Below, in pieces: positions 25,030 to 33,092 of a stretch of DNA of 64,000 bases. The first letter of the stretch is position 1; every line of letters starts with the position of its first letter. The position numbers and the translations under genes were made by a program. Source of the DNA: Miltoncostaea sp050249835 (GTDB lineage Bacteria; Actinomycetota; Thermoleophilia; Miltoncostaeales; Miltoncostaeaceae); assembly GCA_050249835.1 (NCBI GenBank), contig JBFWPT010000008.1, forward strand, positions 30,197 through 94,196. The letters run 5' to 3'. The notes under the pieces were generated by a model. It made no database searches. It was not told the DNA's origin and saw only the letters and a list, made by a program, of their open reading frames with translations.

Positions 25030-26352
25030 ATGTTCGACGCTCTCACCGACAAGCTGCAGGGGATCTTCTCCGGCCTCAAGGGCCGGGGGAAGCTGACCGA
25101 GTCCGACATCGACCAGGCGATGCGGGCGATCCGCCTCTCCCTGCTCGAGGCCGACGTCTCGCTGCCCGTGGTGAAGCAGCTCACGACGGCGATCGCCACG
25201 CGCGCCAAGGGCGCCGAGGTGATGGACTCCCTCACGCCCGACCAGCAGGTCGTGAAGATCGTCTCCGACGAGCTCACGGCGCTGATGGGCGAGGCCAACG
25301 TCGCCCTGCCGCTGGCGTCCAAGCCGCCGACCATCGTGCTGATGGCCGGCCTGCAGGGTTCCGGCAAGACGACCTGCTCGGCGAAGCTGGCGCGCTACTT
25401 CCACCAGCAGGGGCGCGCCCCGCTCCTCGTGGCCTGCGACGTCCACCGCCCGGCGGCCGCCGAGCAGCTCGCCGTGCTCGGCGACCAGATCGGCGTCCCG
25501 GTCCACCGCGAGGAGGGCTCGAAGGACGCCGTCCAGATCGCGCGCAACGGCATCGAGGAGGCCCGCCGCACCGGCCGTGACCTCGTGATCGTGGACACCG
25601 CCGGCCGCCTCACCATCGACGCCGAGATGATGGGCGAGCTCGTCCGCATCAAGCAGGCGGTGCAGCCCACCAGCGTCGTGCTCGTCGTGGACGCCATGAC
25701 CGGCCAGACGGCAGTCGACGTGGCCAAGGCGTTCGCCGAGGCCGTGGACTTCGACGGGGTCGCCCTCACCAAGCTCGACGGCGACGCCCGCGGTGGCGCC
25801 GCCCTGTCGGTCCGGGCCGTGAGCGGCAAGCCGATCCTCTTCATCGGCACCGGCGAGAAGATCGACGCCCTCGAGCCGTTCCACCCCGACCGGATGGCCT
25901 CGCGCATCCTCGGGATGGGCGACGTCATGAGCCTCATCGAGAAGGCCCAGGCGACGGTCGACGTCGACGACGCGAAGAAGCTCGAGCAGAAGATCCGCGG
26001 CGGGGGCCTCACCCTCGAGGACTTCCTCGACCAGATGCAGCAGGTCCGCAAGATGGGCCCGATGTCGCAGGTGCTCGGGATGATCCCGGGCTTCCGCAAC
26101 GCGGCGAAGGCCAAGGACCTGCAGGTCGACGACGCCCAGCTGGACCGGGTGGAGGCGATCGTGCGCAGCATGACCGTGCACGAGCGGCGCCACCCCGAGA
26201 TCATCAACGGCAGCCGCCGCCGGCGCATCGCGGCCGGCAGCGGCACCAGCGTGCAGGAGGTCAACCAGCTCCTGTCACAGTTCAAGCAGATGCGGAAGCT
26301 GATGAAGCAGATGGGCCGAGGTGGCCTGCCTGCGCTCCTCGGCGGCCGGTAA
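25030..26352 (+). CDS. ffh: Signal recognition particle protein Ffh
   Basis: 440 aa. It binds signal peptides and 4.5S/SRP RNA and delivers ribosomes to FtsY. N domain (MFDALTDKLQGIFSGLKGRGKLTE), GTPase domain with GLQGSGKTTCSAKLA, CDVHRPAAAEQL, DTAGRLTIDAEMM, TKLDGDARGGAAL and GTGEKIDALEPFHP, then the methionine-rich M domain (FLDQMQQVRKMGPMSQVLGMIPGF; RMRKLMKQM-like end). Length is standard. It opens the ffh-rpsP-khpA-rimM-trmD run. Confidence 0.97.
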   Translation: MFDALTDKLQGIFSGLKGRGKLTESDIDQAMRAIRLSLLEADVSLPVVKQLTTAIATRAKGAEVMDSLTPDQQVVKIVSDELTALMGEANVALPLASKPPTIVLMAGLQGSGKTTCSAKLARYFHQQGRAPLLVACDVHRPAAAEQLAVLGDQIGVPVHREEGSKDAVQIARNGIEEARRTGRDLVIVDTAGRLTIDAEMMGELVRIKQAVQPTSVVLVVDAMTGQTAVDVAKAFAEAVDFDGVALTKLDGDARGGAALSVRAVSGKPILFIGTGEKIDALEPFHPDRMASRILGMGDVMSLIEKAQATVDVDDAKKLEQKIRGGGLTLEDFLDQMQQVRKMGPMSQVLGMIPGFRNAAKAKDLQVDDAQLDRVEAIVRSMTVHERRHPEIINGSRRRRIAAGSGTSVQEVNQLLSQFKQMRKLMKQMGRGGLPALLGGR

Positions 26353-26371
26353 CCAGGAAGACAGGAGCACC

Positions 26372-26617
26372 GTGGTCAAGATCCGCCTCGCCCGTGTGGG
26401 CGGCAAGAAGAACGCCATCTACCGGGTGGTGGTGGCCGACTCGCGCTCGCCGCGCGACGGCCGCAACATCGAGACGATCGGCCGGTACAACCCGCAGACC
26501 GACCCGTCCATCGTGGAGATCGACGTCGAGCGCGCCGACAAGTGGATCTCCGAGGGCGCGCAGCCGACCTCGGCCGTGCGCAAGCTCATCAAGATCGCCC
26601 GGGCCCAGGCGGCCTGA
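26372..26617 (+). CDS. rpsP: 30S ribosomal protein S16
   Basis: 81 aa: VKIRLARVGGKKNAIYRVVVADSRSPRDGR at the start and DVERADKWISEGAQPTSAV near the end are diagnostic. GTG start behind ACAGGAG. It lies 19 bases after ffh and two bases before khpA. Confidence 0.96.
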   Translation: MVKIRLARVGGKKNAIYRVVVADSRSPRDGRNIETIGRYNPQTDPSIVEIDVERADKWISEGAQPTSAVRKLIKIARAQAA

Positions 26618-26619
26618 TC

Positions 26620-26871
26620 GTGTCCGATGACGCGCCGCTCGCGGCCATGATCGCCACCCTCGCCAGGGGGCTGGTGGACAACCCGGACCAGGTCGAGGTG
26701 ACCGAGGGCACCGGCGGCCGCGACGGCCGGGTCATCTCCCTCGCCGTGGCCGACGAGGACCTGGGCCAGGTCATCGGCCGCGGTGGGCGCGTCGCCCGCG
26801 CCCTGCGCACCATCCTGCGGGCGGCGGCGACGGCGCGCGGCGAGCGGGTCTCGCTCGAGATCCTCGACTGA
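26620..26871 (+). CDS. khpA: KH-domain RNA-binding protein KhpA
   Basis: 83 aa. A single KH domain with the GxxG loop in LGQVIGRGGRVARALRTIL. KhpA proteins bind RNA broadly, often as a dimer with KhpB, and affect cell division and small RNA function. It lies between rpsP and rimM, the standard place for this gene. GTG start two bases after the rpsP stop. Confidence 0.9.
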   Translation: MSDDAPLAAMIATLARGLVDNPDQVEVTEGTGGRDGRVISLAVADEDLGQVIGRGGRVARALRTILRAAATARGERVSLEILD

Positions 26872-26894
26872 GCCCTGACGAGGCGGACGGCGCG

Positions 26895-27413
26895 ATGCGC
26901 CCGGCCACCGTCGTCATCGGCACGCTCGGCAGGCCCCACGGTGTGCGCGGGGCCCTGCACGCCCGTCCCTCGGGACCGACGCTCGCGACCCTCGCCCCCG
27001 GTGAGGCCGTCGAGGCACGCCCCCGCGAGGGGGCGCCGCGCACCCTCGTCCTGGCGGGGCGCAGCGGCATGGACCGGGCGCCGATCCTGGAGTTCGAGGG
27101 CGTCGGGTCCCGGGAGGACGCCTCCGCCCTGACCGGGGCGGTCATCGCCGTCGACGCGGCGCGCGTCCCGGAGACGGACGACCCCGACACCTTCTACGTC
27201 CACGAGCTGGTGGGCTGCGAGGTGCTGCTCGGCACCCGGCCGCTCGGGACCGTGCGGGAGGTGTTCTCCGGCCCGGCGAACGACGCCCTGGAGGTCGACG
27301 CCGAGGGCGGGCCCGTGCTCGTGCCCTTCCACGCCGACGCCGTCGTCGAGCTGGACGTGCCGGGCCGGCGGATCGTGCTGCGCGAGGACCTGTTCGGGGC
27401 GGACGGCCCGTGA
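26895..27413 (+). CDS. rimM: Ribosome maturation factor RimM
   Basis: 172 aa. It assists late 30S assembly by binding S19. The N-terminal RimM barrel begins VVIGTLGRPHGVRGALHARP; the C-terminal PRC-barrel shows DTFYVHELVGCEVLLGTRPLGTVREVF, NDALEVDA and LVPFHADAVVELD. ATG start; the stop overlaps the trmD GTG by 4 bp. Confidence 0.95.
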   Translation: MRPATVVIGTLGRPHGVRGALHARPSGPTLATLAPGEAVEARPREGAPRTLVLAGRSGMDRAPILEFEGVGSREDASALTGAVIAVDAARVPETDDPDTFYVHELVGCEVLLGTRPLGTVREVFSGPANDALEVDAEGGPVLVPFHADAVVELDVPGRRIVLREDLFGADGP

Positions 27414-28087
27414 GGATCGACGTCTTCACGCTGTTCCCGGAGTGGTTCGACTGGATGCGCCGGCCGCGCCACCTCGCCAACGCGTCCCTCACGGCCGGGC
27501 TCGAGGTGCGCTGCTTCAACCCGCGCGACACCACCCCGCTCTCGCACGGCCAGGTGGACGACGCCCCCTACGGCGGCGGCCCGGGGATGGTCCTGCGCGT
27601 CGACGTGGTCGCCGCCGCCCTCTCGGCGGTCTACGGCGGGCCGGCGGAGCAGGTGCGCGACGCCCGCCGGGTGGTCGTGCTCACCCCGCGCGGGCGGCCC
27701 TTCAGCGACGCGGTCGCCGAGGAGCTGGCGGCCGAGCCCGAGGTCGCCCTGCTCTGCGGCCGCTACGAGGGCTTCGACGAGCGCGTCCACACCGTGCTCG
27801 CCAACGACGAGCTGTGCCTCGGCCCCTTCGTGCTCGCGGGTGGCGAGGTGGCGGCGATGGCGGTGATCGACGCCGTCGCCCGCAAGCTGGAGGGCGCCCT
27901 CGGCAACAGCGCGAGCCTCCACGCCGAGTCGTTCTCGGCCGGCCTGGGGGGCGGGGTGGAACACCCGCACTACACGCGGCCGGCCTCGTTCCTGGGCCAC
28001 GAGGTGCCCCCGGTGCTGCTCTCCGGCGACCACGGGGCGGTCGACCGCTGGCGCGCCGAGCGCGTGCTGCCGCCCCGCACGGCCTGA
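27410..28087 (+). CDS. trmD: tRNA (guanine-37-N1) methyltransferase
   Basis: 225 aa. It makes m1G37 in tRNAs, preventing frameshifts. SPOUT knot landmarks: RIDVFTLFPEWFDW at the start, DDAPYGGGPGMVLR, LTPRGRPFSD, LLCGRYEGFDERV and GPFVLAGGEVAAM. The C-terminal domain ends HPHYTRPASFLGHEVPPVLLSGDHGAVDRWR. GTG start in a GTGA overlap with rimM. Confidence 0.96.
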   Translation: MRIDVFTLFPEWFDWMRRPRHLANASLTAGLEVRCFNPRDTTPLSHGQVDDAPYGGGPGMVLRVDVVAAALSAVYGGPAEQVRDARRVVVLTPRGRPFSDAVAEELAAEPEVALLCGRYEGFDERVHTVLANDELCLGPFVLAGGEVAAMAVIDAVARKLEGALGNSASLHAESFSAGLGGGVEHPHYTRPASFLGHEVPPVLLSGDHGAVDRWRAERVLPPRTA

Positions 28088-28114
28088 TTCCTGTCCGGGG
28101 GGCGGCCCCCTTGC

Positions 28115-28149
28115 TATGCTCCCCGTCGTTTTGCCGGGCGCCGGCCCGG
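28115..28149 (+). promoter_or_regulatory. Promoter and leader hairpin of rplS
   Basis: TATGCT (28115-28120) is a good -10 candidate; just before it a GGGGG/CCCCC dyad (28097-28110) may end trmD transcripts. The leader contains CCGGGC-GCCG-GCCCGG (28134-28149), a perfect 6-bp stem, before the GAGGAGC ribosome site. It could be a leader element controlling L19, but this is speculative. Confidence 0.4.
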
Positions 28150-28175
28150 GTGAGTCGAGCGAGGAGCACGGGGAC

Positions 28176-28523
28176 ATGAGCGTCATCGAGAGCCTGGAGC
28201 GCGAGCAGCTGCGCGACGACGTCCCGGTGTTCAAGGCCGGCGACACCGTGAAGGTCCACTTCCGGGTCATCGAGGGCACCCGCCAGCGCGTGCAGGTGTT
28301 CGAGGGCACGGTCATCAAGCGCCAGGGCTCGACGAACCGCGAGACGTTCACCGTCCGCAAGCAGAGCTTCGGCGTCGGCGTGGAGCGCACGTTCCCGGTC
28401 CACTCGCCGAAGATCGAGCGCATCGAGCGCACGATGGAGGGCGACGTCAACCGCGCCAAGCTCTACTACCTGCGCGGCAAGGTCGGCAAGAAGGCCCGCA
28501 TCCGGGAGAAGCAGCGCTCCTAG
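28176..28523 (+). CDS. rplS: 50S ribosomal protein L19
   Basis: 115-116 aa: IESLEREQLRDDVPVFKAGDTVKVHFRVIEG at the start, FEGTVIKRQG and TFTVRKQSFGVGVERTFPVHSPKIERIE are diagnostic. ATG 28176 gives the standard N-terminus behind GAGGAG. A 14-bp perfect palindrome spans its stop codon. Confidence 0.97.
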   Translation: MSVIESLEREQLRDDVPVFKAGDTVKVHFRVIEGTRQRVQVFEGTVIKRQGSTNRETFTVRKQSFGVGVERTFPVHSPKIERIERTMEGDVNRAKLYYLRGKVGKKARIREKQRS

Positions 28524-28532
28524 GTACCTAGG
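28519..28532. repeat. 14-bp perfect palindrome over the rplS stop
   Basis: CCTAGGTACCTAGG reads the same on both strands and includes the TAG stop (28521-28523). It contains two CTAG tetramers, which should be uncommon in such GC-rich DNA. It is too tight to fold into a useful RNA hairpin, so a DNA-binding site is more likely, if it has any role. Confidence 0.5.
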
Positions 28533-28540
28533 TCCCGCGG

Positions 28541-29272
28541 ATGGCGCCCCGGCGCCGCCCCGGAGCGCACCGCCCGTCGGCGCGCCTGTTCGCGCACGAC
28601 CGGGCCCTCGGCGTCCCCCGCGTGGCCGGCGTGGACGAGGCCGGCCGTGGCTGCCTGGCCGGGCCGCTCGTCGTCGCGGCCGTCTGCCTGGACCTCTCGC
28701 GGCTGACGCCCGCCGGGCGCCGCGCGCTCGGCGACCTCGACGACTCCAAGCGCCTGAGCCACGACGTGCGCGAGCGCGTCGCCGCCGCCGTGATGCGGCA
28801 CGCCGAGCAGGTGGTGGTCGCCGTGGCCTCGCCGGCGACGATCGACCGCGACGGGCTGCACTTCACCAACCTGCGGCTCATGCGCGAGACGCTCGCCCGC
28901 CTGGCCCCGTGCCCGGGCGTGTACCTGGTCGACGGCTTCCGCCTGGGGCCCGCCGCCGTCGAGCACCGCGCCGTCGTGGGCGGCGACCGGCGCAGCGCGA
29001 GCATCGCCGCGGCATCGGTCATCGCGAAGACCACCCGCGACCGCCTGATGGCCGGCCCGGTGGCCGCCGCCTACCCCGGGTTCGGCTTCGACGAGCACGT
29101 CGGCTACGCCACGCCCGAGCACCACGAGGTCATCCGCACGTCGGGCCTGTCCCCGATGCACCGCCGCTCGTTCAACTCGGTGGCCTATCCCGAGGGCGCC
29201 TACGTCATGCCGGACCGGCTCCGCCGGGCAGGTGCCGCACCCGCGTCCGCAGGCGCCCCAGCCGCACCGTGA
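28541..29272 (+). CDS. rnhB: Ribonuclease HII
   Basis: 243 aa. It removes ribonucleotides from RNA-DNA hybrids. The signature VAGVDEAGRGCLAGPLVVAAV holds the first Asp-Glu pair. DDSKRLSHDVRE, LVDGFRLG (Asp), ASIAAASVIAKTTRDRLM and FDEHVGYATPEHHEVI follow as expected. The Ala/Pro-rich last 25 residues overlap the yraN coding region on the other strand. The rplS-rnhB-yraN neighbourhood is conserved in actinobacteria. Confidence 0.95.
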   Translation: MAPRRRPGAHRPSARLFAHDRALGVPRVAGVDEAGRGCLAGPLVVAAVCLDLSRLTPAGRRALGDLDDSKRLSHDVRERVAAAVMRHAEQVVVAVASPATIDRDGLHFTNLRLMRETLARLAPCPGVYLVDGFRLGPAAVEHRAVVGGDRRSASIAAASVIAKTTRDRLMAGPVAAAYPGFGFDEHVGYATPEHHEVIRTSGLSPMHRRSFNSVAYPEGAYVMPDRLRRAGAAPASAGAPAAP

Positions 29273-29567
29273 GGAGGTCGAGGCGCACCGTCGTCCCGGG
29301 GGGCGGCGGGCGCGCCGCGAGGTAGGCCGCCGCCGCCCGCGCCATCCGGCGCCGCTGCGCGGCCGCGTGGGGCTCGGCGAGGGCCCGCGGGTCGGCGCGG
29401 GCCTTCACCTCGCACAGCGCCAGCACCCCCGCCCGGCCCGCGACGAGGTCGATCTCGCCGCCGGCGCCCCGCCAGCGGCGGGCGAGGATCGTCCAGCCGC
29501 GCCGGCGCAGGTGACGCTCGGCCGCCCGCTCGCCCCGCCGCCCGCTCCCGCCGTGGTCGCCGCCCAT
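29205..29567 (-). CDS. UPF0102 (YraN) family nuclease-like protein
   Basis: 120 aa. The sequence GERAAERHLRRRGWTILARRWRGAGGEIDLVA...LALCEVKAR matches UPF0102, which has a restriction-endonuclease-like fold; the GEIDL Asp and the EVK pair are the nuclease-type residues. The role is unproven. It normally follows rnhB on the same strand, but here it is convergent and overlaps the rnhB tail by 68 bp, so one of the pair has been inverted. In many genomes dprA and comM lie next to it; here they lie at 49899. Confidence 0.85.
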   Translation of the reverse strand: MGGDHGGSGRRGERAAERHLRRRGWTILARRWRGAGGEIDLVAGRAGVLALCEVKARADPRALAEPHAAAQRRRMARAAAAYLAARPPPPGTTVRLDLLTVRLGRLRTRVRHLPGGAGPA

Positions 29568-29647
29568 CCGGGGCAGCGTGCCGCGCCCGGCCGCGCGCGG
29601 GGCGCGCGGGGTGCGCCGCCGGCGTCACGGGGCCGTGACGGCCCCCG

Positions 29648-30712
29648 TCAGCTCCAGCGGAAGCCCGTCGGCGCGGCGGCCACGGGAAGCGGCGTGCCCG
29701 GGAGGCCGTCCGGCGGCTGCGGGTTGTTGTAGCCCCCGGGCGCGATGTCGTTGGGCGCGTCCGGGTGGAACAGCGACGCGAGGTACTGCACCTGGCCGCG
29801 CCCCGGCCCGAGCTCGGTCTGGCCGCCCGAGTACGCGCTGATGCCCTCCGCCTCCAGGTGGTCGTAGGCCGCGAACAGGCGCGAGAGGGGCCCGAACCGC
29901 GAGGGCTTCATGTTCACGGTGCGGGGCGGCCAGGGCAGGGCGAGGATGTCGTCGACCGAGTGCAGCGGGGCGTCCCATGTGACGCGGTCCTCGTGGCCCT
30001 CCAGGGTGGCGCGCAGCTCGGGCGTGAGCCGCGGGTCCTCGATCTGCGCGGCCGGGAAGGCCGCGAGGATGCGGGTGTAGGTGGCCGGGTCGTCCGGCAC
30101 GCCGAAGGGCACGTTCTCGTACTGGCCCTTCATGTCGAGCGTGTCGACCACGCCGAGGTCCGCGAGCACGGCGACGAGGGCCTCGTCCCACTCGTTGGTG
30201 GGGTCGAGCTTGAACCGCAGCGACGGCTCGCGGTCGAGCCAGCCGCGGATGGGGTCGGCCGACGGGGCCGTGCCGGGCGGCCAGTCGAGGCGGGTCGAGA
30301 CGACGAAGGTGACGGGGGAGGGCTCGCGGCCGAGCGCCTCGTGGAGGGTGGTGCCGGCCTGCTGCAGCGCGAGGTCGAGGGCCGCGCTCTCGTAGGCCCA
30401 GCGCCGGTAGTCGCCGGACATCGGGTAGATGGCCGGGCCGCCGTGGAACAGGTCGAGCGTGTCCAGGTGCCGCGAGAACGAGTCGATCGTCCACTGCCCG
30501 GCGAGGGGCAGCACCGGCCCCGCGGCGAGCTGGGTCTCGTGCTCGGCGGGGTCGTAACAGACGTCCTCGCCCACGCCCTCCAGGCCGCCGCCGCGGAGGG
30601 TGATGACCGTCGTGAGGCGGCGGAAGTCCTCGGCCAGGTCGAGCGCGAGGACGTCGAGGCCGTAGTCCTCGACGTGCAGCGGGAGGTCCCGGATCTGGTC
30701 GTACGTGCTCAC
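29648..30712 (-). CDS. Enolase-superfamily-like protein
   Basis: 354 aa. The pattern of barrel strands resembles the enolase superfamily: LRFKLDPTNEWDEAL, VDTLDMKGQYEN, AQIEDPRLTPE (acidic metal ligand), RVTWDAPLHSVDD, RTVNMKPSRFGPLSR and the end SGGQTELGPGRGQVQYLASLF. The capping domain would be the first ~130 residues. I cannot assign a substrate; the usual KxK or HxD base pairs are not clearly placed. GTG start. There is a gap of 43 bp to the antiporter gene upstream on the same strand, so the two may be co-transcribed. Confidence 0.55.
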   Translation of the reverse strand: MSTYDQIRDLPLHVEDYGLDVLALDLAEDFRRLTTVITLRGGGLEGVGEDVCYDPAEHETQLAAGPVLPLAGQWTIDSFSRHLDTLDLFHGGPAIYPMSGDYRRWAYESAALDLALQQAGTTLHEALGREPSPVTFVVSTRLDWPPGTAPSADPIRGWLDREPSLRFKLDPTNEWDEALVAVLADLGVVDTLDMKGQYENVPFGVPDDPATYTRILAAFPAAQIEDPRLTPELRATLEGHEDRVTWDAPLHSVDDILALPWPPRTVNMKPSRFGPLSRLFAAYDHLEAEGISAYSGGQTELGPGRGQVQYLASLFHPDAPNDIAPGGYNNPQPPDGLPGTPLPVAAAPTGFRWS

Positions 30713-30755
30713 GTGGGGCTCCTCGTCGGCGGCCGGAGCCCCATCGTGTCAGCCG

Positions 30756-32918
30756 TCAGGGGCCCGGCGCCCGCTCCGCGGCGTCCGGCACGCGGCCGGT
30801 GACGGTGCCGAGCCAGTCGCTGAAGCGGCTCTGGCCGGCGCGCTTGAGCCACCCCTCCATGGCGTCCGGGTCGCCGGCGGCGTCCCCGCGGCGCACCACC
30901 AGGGCGGGCTTGGTGAGGCCCGCCAGCAGGCCGCCGCGTCGCGACCCGACCCCGGCCCGCTCGGCGGCCCAGTCGTCCCCGACCCCCACCACCAGCACGC
31001 CGGCGGCGCCCATCAGCTCGGCGATGGTGCCGCGCGCGTCGGCGCCCGCCACGATCACCTGGGCGCCGTCCACGCCGCTCGCGCGCACCTTCTCGGCCTC
31101 GGCCTCGTCGCGGGCGATCAGCACGAGCGGCACGCCGCTCGCCCCGGCGAGCTTGTCGCCGAGCTGGGCGGCGGTCACCTCGTGGCGGCCGCCGCCCACC
31201 GGCACGAGCACCGACGCGCCGCGCTCGAAGACGAGCCCGGTGCCCATGCGGTCCACGAGCACCGCGACGTCGGCGGGGGAGCGCTCCAGCAGCGTGGCGA
31301 CGTCCCCGCCGAGGACGTTGCCGGGCAGGAGCGTGCGGTGCCAGCCGGCGAGCACGAGGTCGGCGCCCTCGCGCTCGGCGATCCCGCAGAGGGCGAGGCC
31401 GGGGTCCGGCTCGGTGCCCACGATCGTCGAGACCCGCAGGCCCAGCGCGCGCAGGTCCGCGGCGAGGCCCTCGGCGCGCTCGGTCGCGGCGGCCTCCTGC
31501 TCGGCCGTCGTGATCGCGGTGGTGCGGCGCGACAGGCGGTCGGGGATCGGCATGACGCGCCCGAGGACGACCTCGGCGTTCGTCGGCTCCGCGAGCCGGC
31601 CGGCGAGGGCGACCAGCGACGGGTCGCCCGGCGAGCCGTCCAGCGCGACCAGGATCCGCCGCGGCCCGGACCCGGGGACGACGCCGGACTGGCTCGGGCG
31701 GAAGACCGGGCGCGGGCGGCCCCGCACGAGGTCCACGAGCGGCGCGGTCATGAACGTGGTCACCAGGGCGACGATGACGAGGATCGCGAAGAGCGAGTCG
31801 GGGACCACCCCGAGCGCCTGCCCGACGCTCAGGATCACCAGCTCGGTGAGGCCGCGGGTGTTCATCAGGACGCCGATCAGGGATGCCTCGCGCCCCGGCA
31901 CGCCGCCGATGCGCCCGCCCACGTAGCCGCCGACCACCTTGCCGGCGATGGCCGCGGCGAGGATCACCAGCCCGATCATGGCGACCGTCGCGCTGTCGAT
32001 CGCCGCGAGCTCGGTCTGGAGGCCGGTGATGGCGAAGAACACCGGGAGGAAGAGCAGGACCGTGAAGTCCTCGATCTTGAGCGTGACCTCGTCGACCAGC
32101 AGGGAGTCGCGCGGCACGATGGCGCCGAAGGCGAACGCCCCGAAGATGGCGTGGATGCCGATCTCCTCGGTGGCGTACGCGCTCAGGAGCACGCCCACCA
32201 GCAGCAGGGTGAGCACCGGCGCGCCGAGCCCGGAATGGCCGCGCGCGCGGGTGACGATCCACGCCAGCGCGGGCCGCACGATCCCGATCATCACGCCGGC
32301 GAAGAGGAGGGTCAGGCCGAGCGTGATCAGGAGGTCGACCGGCCCGCCGGCGCGGACGATCGCCACGACCACCGCCAGGATCAGCCAGGCGAGCACGTCC
32401 TGGATCGCCGCGCAGGCGAGGCTGATCGCGCCCACGGGGTCCTTCGCGAGCCCCTTCTCCTGGAGGATCCGCGCCAGCACCGGGAAGGCCGTGATGGCGA
32501 GGGCGGTGCCGACGAACAGGACGAACCCGGCCCGGTCGATGTCCGGGGCCAGCGTGTCGTGCACGGCCAGCGCCACGACGACGCCCAGCACGAACGGCAG
32601 CACCAGCGACAGCCCTGCTACGGCCCCCACGGTGCGCCCGCTGCCGCGCACGTGGGCCGGATCGAGCTCGAGGCCCACCAGGAACATGAAGAAGATCAGC
32701 CCGAGCTGGGCGATCGTGTTGAGCGAGGGGATGATCTCCTCGGGGAAGAGCCATTCCTGAGCGTCGGGGGCGATCGCCCCGAGCACGGAGGGCCCCAGGG
32801 CGATTCCGGCGACGATCTCGCCCATCACCGGCGGCTGGCCCACGCGCGCCATCAGGAGGCCGGCCAGGCGTGCCGCGACCACCACCACGGCGACCGCGAT
32901 CAGGACCTCGGCGAACAC
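30756..32918 (-). CDS. CPA2 cation/proton antiporter with two Usp domains
   Basis: 720 aa. About 390 N-terminal residues form 12-13 membrane helices of a KefB/NapA-type Na+ or K+/H+ exchanger: GQPPVMGEIVAGIALGPSVLG, FFMFLVGLELDP, TALAITAFPVLARIL, IQDVLAW and LIGVLMNTRGLTELVIL. The C-terminal ~290 residues hold two universal-stress-like domains (RRILVALDGSPGDPSLVALA...; ASVLVPVGGGRHEVTAAQL...), likely a nucleotide-sensing gate. Ion choice is unknown. GTG start with a strong AGGAGGAAG site. It is divergent from a Ser/Thr kinase. Confidence 0.92.
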   Translation of the reverse strand: MFAEVLIAVAVVVVAARLAGLLMARVGQPPVMGEIVAGIALGPSVLGAIAPDAQEWLFPEEIIPSLNTIAQLGLIFFMFLVGLELDPAHVRGSGRTVGAVAGLSLVLPFVLGVVVALAVHDTLAPDIDRAGFVLFVGTALAITAFPVLARILQEKGLAKDPVGAISLACAAIQDVLAWLILAVVVAIVRAGGPVDLLITLGLTLLFAGVMIGIVRPALAWIVTRARGHSGLGAPVLTLLLVGVLLSAYATEEIGIHAIFGAFAFGAIVPRDSLLVDEVTLKIEDFTVLLFLPVFFAITGLQTELAAIDSATVAMIGLVILAAAIAGKVVGGYVGGRIGGVPGREASLIGVLMNTRGLTELVILSVGQALGVVPDSLFAILVIVALVTTFMTAPLVDLVRGRPRPVFRPSQSGVVPGSGPRRILVALDGSPGDPSLVALAGRLAEPTNAEVVLGRVMPIPDRLSRRTTAITTAEQEAAATERAEGLAADLRALGLRVSTIVGTEPDPGLALCGIAEREGADLVLAGWHRTLLPGNVLGGDVATLLERSPADVAVLVDRMGTGLVFERGASVLVPVGGGRHEVTAAQLGDKLAGASGVPLVLIARDEAEAEKVRASGVDGAQVIVAGADARGTIAELMGAAGVLVVGVGDDWAAERAGVGSRRGGLLAGLTKPALVVRRGDAAGDPDAMEGWLKRAGQSRFSDWLGTVTGRVPDAAERAPGP

Positions 32919-32963
32919 TTCTTCCTCCTGCCCCCGTGGGGCGCACGCCTGGTGACGGACGGC

Positions 32964-33048
32964 ACCCTATCCGCGCCCGGAACCCGATGGCACTGGCCGT
33001 TCGGACGGACGGGAGGGGGGAACGGACTCTGCCCCCGTCCCCTACGAT
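32964..33048. promoter_or_regulatory. Divergent promoters between antiporter and kinase
   Basis: On the minus strand TAGGGT (32969-32964) would drive the antiporter. On the plus strand TACGAT (33043-33048) would drive the kinase, whose GTG at 33093 has GGAGGAGG upstream. The 174-bp gap holds nothing else I can name. Confidence 0.4.
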
Positions 33049-33092
33049 CACGGCGGGGACCGGCCTGTTACCGCCGTGGAGGAGGAGCCCGC

